From: a virus
Virus record (IMG/VR): IMGVR_UViG_3300009506_000057
Coordinates: 1 to 46,105 of that record
DNA: 46,105 nt
Strand: one strand, 5' to 3'
The notes beneath the pieces are model-generated. The model saw only the letters and a list, made by a program, of their open reading frames with translations, made no database searches and was not told where the DNA came from. Made by a program: the position numbers and the translations under genes. Below, piece by piece: positions 1-7,592 of the stretch. How positions within the stretch are numbered: position 1 is the stretch's first letter; every line of letters begins with the position of its first letter.

Positions 1-144
1 TTCGCGTCTGCTTTTGCTTTCTTCGCAAGTTCTTCGACGCCGTCAACGGTTGGAGGGGTCAAGTTCAGTTTCTTGATTTCCTGTGCCGTTGCTTCGCCAG
101 CGGGTTCGATAATATCGAAGAATCCGCTCACGTCTTCATTGTCG
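1..144. repeat. Left copy of 144-bp terminal direct repeat
   Basis: Bases 1-144 are identical to 45962-46105. The repeat lies inside a coding sequence that reads through without a break when the ends are joined. This is what a circularly permuted or circular assembly gives, and it means the unique genome is about 45,961 bp. A true short direct terminal repeat cannot be ruled out from sequence alone, but such ends usually lie between genes. Confidence 0.95.
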
Positions 145-227
145 GGAAAGTAGACAAACTCTCCCGCTTTTGCCCGTTGAGTAACGCCGTTGAAGCGTCG
201 CCCTTGTCTTACTTTGTACTTTTTCAC
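1..227 (-). CDS. Small structural-region protein (5' part; spans the junction)
   Basis: Starts with GTG at 227-225, preceded by a GAAGGAG Shine-Dalgarno site. Joined across the junction to 45913-45961 it gives 91 residues beginning MKKYKVRQGRRFNG. Residues 1-45 form a compact mixed-charge segment with GEFVYFPD, and the end is a low-complexity Ala/Lys/Glu/Asp tail (KAKADAKAEADAKAKAE), probably helical. It lies between the major capsid gene and the head-tail adaptor gene, so a small head or connector role is likely; I recognise no family. The stop overlaps the next start as TAATG, so the two are translationally coupled. Confidence 0.75.
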   Translation of the reverse strand, partial: MKKYKVRQGRRFNGVTQRAKAGEFVYFPDNEDVSGFFDIIEPAGEATAQEIKKLNLTPPTVDGVEELAKKAKADA

Positions 228-273
228 GAGAAACTCCTTCTCAGGTTTTCAATAACAAATGACAGTCGAAAGA

Positions 274-1287
274 CTACATACCCGTGATATGGCAGATGCC
301 GACCACGTCATTGTAATCTTCTTTGATACGAGGGGTCATTGCGTCCATGACGCGGAACTCAGTCAAGAACCCGCCTCGTTCTGTCCACTGAACGGTTACG
401 ATTCCCTGTGCAATCTCAAGGTCAATGACGTTTCGGGTCAGTTGAACCATGACGCCTTCGCCAGCGGTCAAGTTGAAAGAGCGCTTCAAAAAGGACAGTT
501 GCGGAATCGTGTTGAGCATGACCGTAAGTTCATTATTGTCATTGCTACCGTACTGATGGAGTGTCTCACCATACTGGGTGTTGGCTGCATAAAAGCCCCA
601 AGGACCTTCGAAGCCCAACCCCGCCATATAGTTTATAGCACCGACAAGAGTGTTGTAAGCATTTCCCGACGTGCCCCAGTCCCCACCGCCGAAGTTCGTT
701 GCGGTATCTGTGACGCGGTTCGGCTGACTGGTGTACCCGTAAATGGGATAACCCGAATAGATGTTGCCCGAGCCGTTGAACAAGATTTCTTCGTTCATGT
801 CGCGAACCTTCTTCGTTGCTTCGCGAACGTGGTCAACTTCGAGCATACCGCGACCGTTACGACTTGCCATCAAGTGACGTAAAGAGATACCGAAGTCTTT
901 GTGAATGATGGGCAGGGGAACGAACTTCTCGTCGTAGTCGACGCGGTCTTGTTGACCTTGAACAACTCCGTCCATGCTCATTTGAGCGGGCTCCATGTCA
1001 GAGATGACAGGATAACCAGACAGAATGACAGACAGGCTTGAGGGTTTGGTCAGACCTGCGGAGATTAGGTCATTGACACCCGTTAGCCCTGTGCGGAATG
1101 TTTCCATTACTGCATCGTCGATTTGCAACCACTCGTCGCGAGTGAGGGCGGCGTTCTGCACAAGCGGGTAAGCGCCACGCAGTTTATTAAGGGTGATATT
1201 GCCCTTCTCGTCGATGAATCGGTTGATGCCCCCACCTGGGGCTGACCCAAGAAAAGAGCGACCGTTTGAAACTTGTACCCTAGGCAT
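274..1287 (-). CDS. Major capsid protein (HK97-fold, encapsulin-like family)
   Basis: 337 residues, start ATG at 1287 with GGAGGTG upstream. The middle carries features shared with encapsulin-type shell proteins and related phage capsids: a segment around IPLPIIHKDFGISLRHL, then an EILFNGSGNIYSGYPIYGY loop region near residue 170, and a conserved C-terminal half ending in an aromatic- and acid-rich segment. Length and position, directly after the protease/scaffold and decoration genes and before the connectors, fit a major capsid protein. It would form the icosahedral shell. Family assignment is from pattern recognition; the capsid role is strongly supported by gene order. Confidence 0.85.
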   Translation of the reverse strand: MPRVQVSNGRSFLGSAPGGGINRFIDEKGNITLNKLRGAYPLVQNAALTRDEWLQIDDAVMETFRTGLTGVNDLISAGLTKPSSLSVILSGYPVISDMEPAQMSMDGVVQGQQDRVDYDEKFVPLPIIHKDFGISLRHLMASRNGRGMLEVDHVREATKKVRDMNEEILFNGSGNIYSGYPIYGYTSQPNRVTDTATNFGGGDWGTSGNAYNTLVGAINYMAGLGFEGPWGFYAANTQYGETLHQYGSNDNNELTVMLNTIPQLSFLKRSFNLTAGEGVMVQLTRNVIDLEIAQGIVTVQWTERGGFLTEFRVMDAMTPRIKEDYNDVVGICHITGM

Positions 1288-1733
1288 TATTGCACCTCCA
1301 CTAAAATTCGAACCGCCGTTCCCCCTGCGCCGTTATTCACGGCTTCCGCGGCACGAGCGACGACTTCGCCAGTTGTAACCGCTTGCAAAGCGCCCGCTCC
1401 ATCGCTCTCGAGAATTGCATCGAAAGCAACATTTTCGCCAGCAGACAACCAAGCGTAAATCTTAGCGCCACGCGGTGGGATTACCCAACTGACGGCGTCG
1501 CCATCATTTGCATAATCCGTATCAATGTCGCCACCAGTGAGCACTTGCAAGCGCTCATCGGCGAACATTCGTTGTGGCGAAGTATCGGCGGCGGTTGAGT
1601 TCGGGGCGACTTCGGTTGAAGATGCTCGTTCAATGAGCATCCCCGGGGTGATGTCGACGCCAGCGTCGAGAGCATCTTCGCCGAAGATGCACAGTTCTTC
1701 GCCAGTGACAACCACTTTTTTGATAGCCATCAT
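1287..1733 (-). CDS. Probable capsid decoration/cement protein
   Basis: 148 residues, ATG at 1733 overlapping the scaffold stop as ATGA, with AAGGATGG upstream. Rich in Ala, Val and Gly with short beta-like segments. The middle reads DAVSWVIPPRGAKIYAWLSAGENV, typical of small trimeric beta-rich decoration proteins, and the C-terminus ends in AVRILVEVQ. It sits between scaffold and major capsid genes, the usual place for a capsid-stabilising protein. Identification rests on composition and gene order, not on a named motif. Confidence 0.65.
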   Translation of the reverse strand: MMAIKKVVVTGEELCIFGEDALDAGVDITPGMLIERASSTEVAPNSTAADTSPQRMFADERLQVLTGGDIDTDYANDGDAVSWVIPPRGAKIYAWLSAGENVAFDAILESDGAGALQAVTTGEVVARAAEAVNNGAGGTAVRILVEVQ

Positions 1734-2290
1734 TCACCATCCTTTTTCTTGCCCCAGTTCAACATATCGGGAGCGGGAACATAAGCGTCCTTATCTTCTT
1801 GGTTCAGGACATGTGCACCCATACCCATAAAGTTGACCGATGGGATTGCGAACTGAGCCAGCTTTCGAAGTTCATCAAGAGACTTCTCTTTCAGTTCGTT
1901 CTCCGTATAGACAGACTGACCGCTTGCCTTCAATTGTGCAAGAATTGAAGCCTTTTCTTTGTCGGCTTCTGCTTGCATATTCACCGCGAGACTGGTAAAG
2001 GTCTGCAATCCTTTGAGCGTCTCGCGAAAGCCGTCAGCCCCGCCCATCTCAGATATAACATTCGCGAAGTCTTTCAACTCCTGCGGAACTTGTGGCGCGG
2101 GTGTTTGAACTTTCTTGTCGTCTTTCCCGTCGTCACTGTTTTGAGTGGGCGCGTTTAGGCGACTTAATTCTTCTTCTGACAGAAGCGAAGTGGGGTCAAA
2201 CTCCACAACCGCTTCGTCGTCTTCGTTCTCAGAGAACAAGCCGGGCAGAAGTTTCTTCAAGTCAGCCAACTTAAATTCACGTTTTGGCAT
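1730..2290 (-). CDS. Nested scaffold protein from an internal start
   Basis: An in-frame ATG at 2290 (residue 201 of the protease-scaffold gene) is preceded by AAAGGAGG five bases upstream, far better than anything at the full-length start. Translation from here gives 186 residues, MPKREFKLADLKKLLPGLFS onward: an acidic, coiled-coil-prone scaffold without the protease domain. This mirrors the lambda C/Nu3 arrangement, in which a nested start makes excess scaffold relative to protease. The initiation is inferred from sequence. Confidence 0.75.
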   Translation of the reverse strand: MPKREFKLADLKKLLPGLFSENEDDEAVVEFDPTSLLSEEELSRLNAPTQNSDDGKDDKKVQTPAPQVPQELKDFANVISEMGGADGFRETLKGLQTFTSLAVNMQAEADKEKASILAQLKASGQSVYTENELKEKSLDELRKLAQFAIPSVNFMGMGAHVLNQEDKDAYVPAPDMLNWGKKKDGE

Positions 2291-2890
2291 ATTTGCCTCC
2301 TTTTGGATGTGCTTGCCACATAAACAGTTTTGGGCTTGAGACTTGTTCATTCCAAGCCCGCACCCGTCGTCGATTGAACACGCCCCGCGGTCACTCAGCA
2401 GAATAGCGACATGGTCGGGGCGAATATTCCTATGGGTTACTTGATACTTTTTGCCGTTTATCTCCCCTTCTGTTATCTCAAACTCAGCCCAATATCCTGT
2501 ACTCACGTTGATTGGGTATCCGCTTCTAATGTTCTTCATGATGTCTCGCCCTGTGCTCGTCTTTTGTAGTTCTTTAACGATGAGCCAAAACTCGCCTTTT
2601 AATTTGCGGTCTTGTTCGTCCCATCGTGCATTGTAGAAAGTTCCTACGACTGGGACGTCGGGCTTCGGGGTGTTGATTGCGCTCGAGTGGTCAATCGAGA
2701 TGGGTCTTCCGTTCCACGCTTCGACAAAGTTGCTCATTTCTTCTTCGGGAACAAGAGCACCATTCATGACGACGTCGGCGGCGAGAATGACCCCCGGAAC
2801 TATCCAATAACGGATACCGTCGATAATTCGCTCTCGATAAAAGGGCGAATTCACTACGAACAGGTCGGATGTACTAGAGACAAATGGCAT
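1730..2890 (-). CDS. Prohead protease fused to scaffold (DUF2213-like)
   Basis: 386 residues. Residues 1-185 resemble the phage DUF2213 prohead protease family: SIDHSSA near 65, PVVGTFYNARW, and HRNIRPDHVAILLSDRGACS near 165-180 with the candidate catalytic His and Ser. Residues 200-386 are acidic and helix-rich (LSEEELSRL, long Gln/Glu/Lys segments), as in scaffolds. The start ATG at 2890 has no Shine-Dalgarno site: it directly follows the T-rich tail of a terminator hairpin, and an in-frame stop (TAA) lies eight codons upstream. A second ATG inside the gene has an excellent ribosome site (next entry). The protease probably matures the prohead and destroys the scaffold. Confidence 0.8.
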   Translation of the reverse strand: MPFVSSTSDLFVVNSPFYRERIIDGIRYWIVPGVILAADVVMNGALVPEEEMSNFVEAWNGRPISIDHSSAINTPKPDVPVVGTFYNARWDEQDRKLKGEFWLIVKELQKTSTGRDIMKNIRSGYPINVSTGYWAEFEITEGEINGKKYQVTHRNIRPDHVAILLSDRGACSIDDGCGLGMNKSQAQNCLCGKHIQKEANMPKREFKLADLKKLLPGLFSENEDDEAVVEFDPTSLLSEEELSRLNAPTQNSDDGKDDKKVQTPAPQVPQELKDFANVISEMGGADGFRETLKGLQTFTSLAVNMQAEADKEKASILAQLKASGQSVYTENELKEKSLDELRKLAQFAIPSVNFMGMGAHVLNQEDKDAYVPAPDMLNWGKKKDGE

Positions 2891-2892
2891 AT

Positions 2893-2931
2893 AAAAAAGG
2901 GGACGCCAAGCTTATTATCTTGCTTGGCGTC
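2893..2931 (-). terminator. Intrinsic terminator or attenuator before the capsid genes
   Basis: Perfect 10-bp stem GACGCCAAGC / GCTTGGCGTC (2931-2922 with 2911-2902), 10-base loop, then CCCCTTTTTT on the minus strand. The T-tract ends three bases before the protease ATG. It lies downstream of a promoter-like sequence at 2978-2949, so it could act as an attenuator rather than a simple operon end. Confidence 0.85.
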
Positions 2932-2948
2932 TCGCGCTCCTTATCCGC

Positions 2949-2978
2949 ATTGTAGCAAATAGGGAGTTACTTTGTCAA
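2949..2978 (-). promoter_or_regulatory. Sigma70-like promoter upstream of the capsid genes
   Basis: Consensus -35 TTGACA at 2978-2973 and -10 TACAAT at 2954-2949, 18-bp spacer, minus strand. The predicted start near 2942 is only about ten bases before the terminator hairpin. The context TTTGCTACAATG is repeated at 15810-15801, ahead of the late operon. Confidence 0.65.
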
Positions 2979-3295
2979 CTGTTCACCGCTACCATTCTCA
3001 TTCGGTGATAGAGAACTTGTAAGTCGCCCAAGTTGATTTCAGTCACTAAGTCACCGTCGATGTGGGTCGCGACGGTCGTCTCTGGATTGTATTCACAGAT
3101 AATCCGACCATCGAGGGCAATCAGTTGCTTTGTTTGTTCAATGTTCCGAAGTTGAATCACAGACTTTATGTTCCTTTTTCTGTGCTCGATTTGAAAAGCG
3201 ATAGGGTCGAACGTAAAGAGCAATTGCCCCCAAACATTGAGAACATAGAACAAGTGCGGTGCTTTCAGTTGGGACAGGTAAAATTGTGCCTTCAT
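2975..3295 (-). CDS. Hypothetical protein between minor head protein and protease
   Basis: 106 residues from ATG at 3295, which overlaps the upstream stop as ATGA; GGAGG lies 15 bases upstream. Sequence begins MKAQFYLSQLKAPHLFYVLN and contains mixed beta-like segments (LLFTFDPIAFQIEHRKR, GRIICEYNPET). No family recognised. Position within the head operon suggests a virion or assembly role, but it could equally be an accessory gene. Confidence 0.65.
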   Translation of the reverse strand: MKAQFYLSQLKAPHLFYVLNVWGQLLFTFDPIAFQIEHRKRNIKSVIQLRNIEQTKQLIALDGRIICEYNPETTVATHIDGDLVTEINLGDLQVLYHRMRMVAVNS

Positions 3296-3924
3296 AGTGT
3301 AAATTGGCCTCCGTATTCTATTGAGCAATGACAACCCCCATTGCAAGGAGTTTCCCCGATGGGTACAACTTCGTCGATAGTAACCCATCCCAGTTCTGCA
3401 AGTTCGACGCAACCCTCCAAGCCCCGAGATGTTCGACAATGTTCGGCTCGTCCTAGACGTCGTCTCCCCATTGAGTACCCTAATTCTTTGTGTTGAGTGA
3501 GACGCCAGTTCTCATAAAAGCGAGAGAGAGAGCGTCCGTATTGACCCGCCCTCCACATTCTTCTCATACCTTTACTTTTGCCCGACCTTACATCATTGAG
3601 AAAGTTGTCGAGAAACTTGTACTCGGCTTTTATCATTGCGCCGAAGCGACCCCACTTTGCGGGGGTCATGTTCGCGAACCCTCCCTCAGCGGCAACAATC
3701 GAAGCGCGGTAGGATAACCGAATCTCGACTTTCATTCGACGATACCATTGGTCGATGGTAATGTCCCCTGAGTTCAGAAGTCTTGTCAATTGTCTGAGGT
3801 CGCTTTGCACTCCGTTCGCAAGTCGGAAGATGTCATTCTTCACATATTGAGCGGGGACAAGTCTACCATTGGGATAACGGTATCTCATCGCTTCACTATC
3901 CCAAGACCAGTTTTTTGAGGGCAT
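3292..3924 (-). CDS. Minor head / head morphogenesis protein (SPP1 gp7-like)
   Basis: 210 residues, ATG at 3924. The N-terminal two thirds are basic and helical. The C-terminus has the Cys/His cluster typical of the Mu gpF / SPP1 gp7 family: GLEGCVELAELGWV, then VPIGETPCNGGCHCSIEYG. It lies just after portal, the expected place, where such proteins bind portal and sit inside the head. It is shorter than many family members, so it is probably the minimal domain. The upstream small gene ends two bases before its start region (TAAAATG). Confidence 0.8.
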   Translation of the reverse strand: MPSKNWSWDSEAMRYRYPNGRLVPAQYVKNDIFRLANGVQSDLRQLTRLLNSGDITIDQWYRRMKVEIRLSYRASIVAAEGGFANMTPAKWGRFGAMIKAEYKFLDNFLNDVRSGKSKGMRRMWRAGQYGRSLSRFYENWRLTQHKELGYSMGRRRLGRAEHCRTSRGLEGCVELAELGWVTIDEVVPIGETPCNGGCHCSIEYGGQFTL

Positions 3925-3925
3925 T

Positions 3926-4102
3926 TTACTCTCCGTTCACAATCTCAATGTCTGCGAGTAGTAATCCCTTCATCGTGCAAAACCTGTCCCAAAGCATGAG
4001 TACCCCCCGTCTTTCTTCCTCATTCGGCAAGTCGTCTGTCTCAACTGGGAGAAGAAAGTCGACCAACTCATTGTCGCTTTTTGGGGTTATTGGGGTTGTC
4101 AT
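3926..4102 (-). CDS. Small acidic protein overlapping the portal 3' end
   Basis: 58 residues, ATG at 4102, stop TAA at 3928. Begins MTTPITPKSDNELVDFLLPV and ends in LLLADIEIVNGE. It overlaps the last 35 bases of the portal gene in another frame and fills the otherwise empty gap before the minor head gene. Codon use and amino-acid composition look coding. There is a weak GGACGGA ribosome site. Unknown function; possibly a small head protein. Confidence 0.65.
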   Translation of the reverse strand: MTTPITPKSDNELVDFLLPVETDDLPNEEERRGVLMLWDRFCTMKGLLLADIEIVNGE

Positions 4103-5489
4103 TCTGTCCGTCCGTTGGTTCTTCTGGTGGGTTCAAGTTCATATCGGGCAAAAGAGTCGCTTTTGCCTTCGGAAAGAATATGTCGATAAATGTCTCGATG
4201 TCGATGACTTGCTCGAGCAAACCACCCGAGAGCGTGTTGATTAGATTCGCGACTTTCACCGCGAGCGTCGCCTTCTGCTCATCTGTCATCTGGAACAGTG
4301 AAGGCCATTCGGTCGTATATTCGCCGTTTGAAGGTTGCGGGAGAATACCCAGTTCCAAGAATCTCTCTACAACTGGAACAAGCATCCCATCGTCGGCATG
4401 CTTGTTCTGTCTCGTCGATATATAGGCCGCCAAGTTCTCATCGTCTTGAGTGCTCGCAAGTTCTCCCGCTTCGTTCCCTACCAATACTCTTTGTGGGACG
4501 CGTGAGCCAGTCGATAAAGACTTGATAATCATCGACCCCTGTTCTTTTGCAGATACAAGGTCGGCATCGAACTTCTCAGCCTTGACCCCAGTCAACTTCA
4601 AAAAGCGCTGGATGTTCTGCATGAAAGCGTTAATTTGGTCGTCAAGGTCTGTGAACTCTTGAGTTCCTTCGACTGGGAACTCTGCATCATCTTCGACTGT
4701 GAAGACCCACCCGGGGTTGACAAGTAACCAAAAAGCTTCGCTTGCCCCGCCCATGACTTTTTCCCAATCTAATAAGCGATTGAAGATTCTTTTCAAGCGC
4801 GGAGTTCCGTAGGTGCGAGAAGACGGGTTGCCCTCTTTGAAGTGAATCAGTCTTGACCAATGCACCTTTACTTCGCCGATGTCTTCATCAAAGGTTATCT
4901 TGTAATACAACGGAAGTCCATAGCGCGGGTCAGTCTGCGTCGTCTCAAGTTGAGCAATCTTCGCATTACCTTCGTTGTGTACTGAGATATAGCGCAACCC
5001 TTCGGCGCTCAACTTCGTGAGCGGTTGGTCGAACTGCCCGGGAGCTCCCAAGAATATCATCGAGTACCTTGAGATGGCATTGTAAATGTCTGCATTGTTC
5101 AAAGCGGTAATGAGTTTGAGTCTCTTGTTCAGGGCTTTCCAAGTTCTGAGAAAGTCGGTCAAGTCTTCGTCATTATCTGAGTCTGTTCGACTGTCACCGT
5201 CAATAAGAATAGGTTCATTTCTCCAAGTCTCGTCGGCGATGAAGTCTGCTATTGTGCTCGCCATCTCGTCTCGTTCGTACAGGTTGAGATAATCCTTGAA
5301 AGCAAGGTCTTTGGGATACCCAAACGATTTATAAGTGTCTCGCTCACCCTCATGGGTCATACCTATACCACTCATGAGAAGCGCTCGCTCTTGTGCTACC
5401 GAGAACATGTCAAGCGCTTTGTTCATCTTCATGACCAACTCGTCGCGAGTTTTGCTCTTTGTCTCGAGCGTCTCGTCTGTCATTACCAT
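4068..5489 (-). CDS. Portal protein
   Basis: 473 residues, start ATG at 5489 after GAGGAGG. Pattern matches DUF1073/phage portal proteins with an anti-CBASS-like early segment: LNLYERDEMASTIADFIADETWR near residue 70, SRYSMIFLGAPGQFDQPL, VHWSRLIHFKEGN near 210, a GTPRLKRIFNRLLDWEKVMGG helix, then IIKSLSTGSRVPQRVLVGNEAGELAS near 325. It forms the dodecameric DNA gate at the capsid vertex. Gene order terminase, portal, minor head is canonical. Confidence 0.9.
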   Translation of the reverse strand: MVMTDETLETKSKTRDELVMKMNKALDMFSVAQERALLMSGIGMTHEGERDTYKSFGYPKDLAFKDYLNLYERDEMASTIADFIADETWRNEPILIDGDSRTDSDNDEDLTDFLRTWKALNKRLKLITALNNADIYNAISRYSMIFLGAPGQFDQPLTKLSAEGLRYISVHNEGNAKIAQLETTQTDPRYGLPLYYKITFDEDIGEVKVHWSRLIHFKEGNPSSRTYGTPRLKRIFNRLLDWEKVMGGASEAFWLLVNPGWVFTVEDDAEFPVEGTQEFTDLDDQINAFMQNIQRFLKLTGVKAEKFDADLVSAKEQGSMIIKSLSTGSRVPQRVLVGNEAGELASTQDDENLAAYISTRQNKHADDGMLVPVVERFLELGILPQPSNGEYTTEWPSLFQMTDEQKATLAVKVANLINTLSGGLLEQVIDIETFIDIFFPKAKATLLPDMNLNPPEEPTDGQNDNPNNPKKRQ

Positions 5490-5492
5490 TTT

Positions 5493-6863
5493 CTACCTCC
5501 TCGGGACTATCCTTCTTTTCGGTGTTTGTGCTCTTACTGGGGACGAACCAAAAGTCCCCGCCTTTTTGTATTTTAGCACCAATTGAGTTCCCGCCCAAAC
5601 CATCGCGTCAAGTCTGTTCGGCGATGGGTCGCCCGGAACCCATAGGCAGAGTTCATCTTCAAGAGCATACAAGTTCCCTACAATATGTCCCCGCCCCTTC
5701 TCGAATACGGTGCTCACTGGGTCGGCGCGCGTCTGTTTGCCTCTACTCGCCCAAACAAGCTTGACCTTGACTCTTGGGTCTATCTGGTGAATGACTGTGC
5801 TCACCATCTCACCACCATTGTTCTTCTCTGCGACAATATAATCGGCTTCAATGTCATAATACAACTCGATTGCCTTTTGCGCCCATTGAGCGGGAGAACC
5901 CTGAATCGTCTCGTCTCTGAAAGCATAAAAATGCTTTTGGTCGCCTATCTTGCACATCCCCGCCCCAATGATACCCGCGTCGTCACCCGTAGACGTCGCA
6001 GACGGGTCAATCGCTACGACTACAACCGCAAAGTCTGGAAGTTTCTTGACCCTGAACTTCTCGAGAGTGTCTCTCGTCCACAATGCCCCGGGCGCTTCGT
6101 TGACATCTTCGGCAAGAACTTCTTGTCTGTATGATGTCTCTGAGATGTCGTCAACGATTTCGGCGAGCGCCTCTTCTGAGATGTAAGGGTTATCGTGGCT
6201 CGTAAAGTGAAAAGCAGCCCATCTCCCAGACTTGTCTTTCTTCGCTTTTTCGAACATCTTCGCGGCATACTGTGGGTCTTTGGCTCGCGACTTGTGGGCG
6301 AAGCGCAAAGATGGCGGGGTATAGATGAAGATTGCATCGCCGTTATTATCCATGAGCATGAGAGAGCCGACTTCGTCCCATGTGTTCTCTGTCATAAGTT
6401 GAAACTCATCGAGAATCAACACGTCGGCAAAGTCACCACGAAGCGTGTCGGCGTTCCATGCCGTTTTCGCTCTTATCCTGTTCTCAGTCCCGACGACTTC
6501 AATCACATGAGATGATTCATTCTTCTTGTACTTCCCGTGGTCGATACCGTCTTGTAATGCTTGCTTGACTTCATACCAAAACTTAGTGATTTGGTCAGAC
6601 GTCGGCGTCGCATAAAGAACCCTACGACCATCTAAGAAAGCTTCGACGGCAATGTCAGACGCGAGCACAGTCTTCCCGCCACGACGCCCCGCTCGTATCA
6701 TTTTCCGCTTCGCTCTGGACGCTTTTATCTCGACTTGTTTGTCGTGAAGTTCCCGTCTCTGGACAATAACGTTTGTATGAGCGGTAACGTTCGGGTCTGC
6801 GCCGTCTGCGATGATTTCAGAGAGAAAGTCTTCTAATATCTGCGGCGATTTGTCCGAGAACAT
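5493..6863 (-). CDS. terL: Terminase large subunit
   Basis: 456 residues. ATPase domain: Walker A GRRGGKT at residues 59-65, Walker B VLILDE ending at residue 153, and coupling motif near YTPPS at 181. The C-terminal RNase H-like nuclease domain begins at VVVVAIDPSATSTGDDAG, with the first metal-binding Asp near 286. It pumps DNA through the portal and cuts concatemers. It overlaps the small subunit gene by 47 bases and precedes portal by 3 bases. Confidence 0.95.
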   Translation of the reverse strand: MFSDKSPQILEDFLSEIIADGADPNVTAHTNVIVQRRELHDKQVEIKASRAKRKMIRAGRRGGKTVLASDIAVEAFLDGRRVLYATPTSDQITKFWYEVKQALQDGIDHGKYKKNESSHVIEVVGTENRIRAKTAWNADTLRGDFADVLILDEFQLMTENTWDEVGSLMLMDNNGDAIFIYTPPSLRFAHKSRAKDPQYAAKMFEKAKKDKSGRWAAFHFTSHDNPYISEEALAEIVDDISETSYRQEVLAEDVNEAPGALWTRDTLEKFRVKKLPDFAVVVVAIDPSATSTGDDAGIIGAGMCKIGDQKHFYAFRDETIQGSPAQWAQKAIELYYDIEADYIVAEKNNGGEMVSTVIHQIDPRVKVKLVWASRGKQTRADPVSTVFEKGRGHIVGNLYALEDELCLWVPGDPSPNRLDAMVWAGTQLVLKYKKAGTFGSSPVRAQTPKRRIVPRR

Positions 6864-7572
6864 TCTTGTCCTTTATTCTGTCTTTCATGATGTCCAAAAT
6901 ACGGTAAGCCCACGTCGTCGCTCTCTCTGCGGTAATCATCTGGTGCATGTCTGAGAGACGCTTGCCCTCAGTCGATACGAGACGACGTCGGTCTTCCATA
7001 ACGTTTTGTATCTCGTGCCACAAAGATATATTCCGATGTCCCCCCCTGATAACCCTGTTCATTTCTCGCATAGTGTCGGCGATTTGCCCTTGCAATCTTC
7101 GAAGAACCGCCTCGTCGATGCCAGCAACCGACGCTTGGTTTTGTAGGTCGTTGAACTGCTCCCACAGACGAAGAATTCGCCCCCAGTCTTCCATCCCACC
7201 GCCTGTGTTCAATTGCTCGAGAAGTTCTGAGAGACGAGCATCGAGAAGCGCAATCTCTCCGCGCATCTCGAGAAGGTCGGGGTCGCTTACCGCTTCGTTG
7301 TATCTGTCTCTCAGTCCTTCGGGAATATATCTCGAGTGCTTACCCGTCTTCCAGTGAGGGGACGCAATCCCTGCGGGGGTTAGTCCTCCGTGACTTCTGC
7401 ACCTTCCATTTTCCATCGGAGTGAACGAGCACGGTTGGGTATACTTCGACGAAGACGTCGCGGCGCCACAGATACCTAACTCTTTTCTCATTTCCAGCTT
7501 TTGAGAGTCGGTCATCTCTGTGAATACAAATTCGTGGTCATCGAGCCACTTTAGGACGTCGCTTTTCTTCAT
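6817..7572 (-). CDS. terS: Terminase small subunit
   Basis: 251 residues, ATG at 7572. Contains a Cys/His block PCSFTPMENGRCRSHGG followed by LTPAGIASPHWKTGKHSRY (residues 47-81), a pattern seen in phage small terminases, followed by long helices. It would recognise the packaging site and load the large subunit. The start has no clear Shine-Dalgarno site. A 12-bp direct repeat (ATGGGTTATTCG at 7571-7582 and 7588-7599) covers its start and the previous stop. Confidence 0.8.
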   Translation of the reverse strand: MKKSDVLKWLDDHEFVFTEMTDSQKLEMRKELGICGAATSSSKYTQPCSFTPMENGRCRSHGGLTPAGIASPHWKTGKHSRYIPEGLRDRYNEAVSDPDLLEMRGEIALLDARLSELLEQLNTGGGMEDWGRILRLWEQFNDLQNQASVAGIDEAVLRRLQGQIADTMREMNRVIRGGHRNISLWHEIQNVMEDRRRLVSTEGKRLSDMHQMITAERATTWAYRILDIMKDRIKDKNVLGQIAADIRRLSL

Positions 7573-7592
7573 GGGTTATTCGGCTTTATGGG

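Noticed and set aside
259-882. Long plus-strand reading frame (207 residues)
   Set aside because: It is antisense to the major capsid gene, has no ribosome site, and its sequence has no family features.
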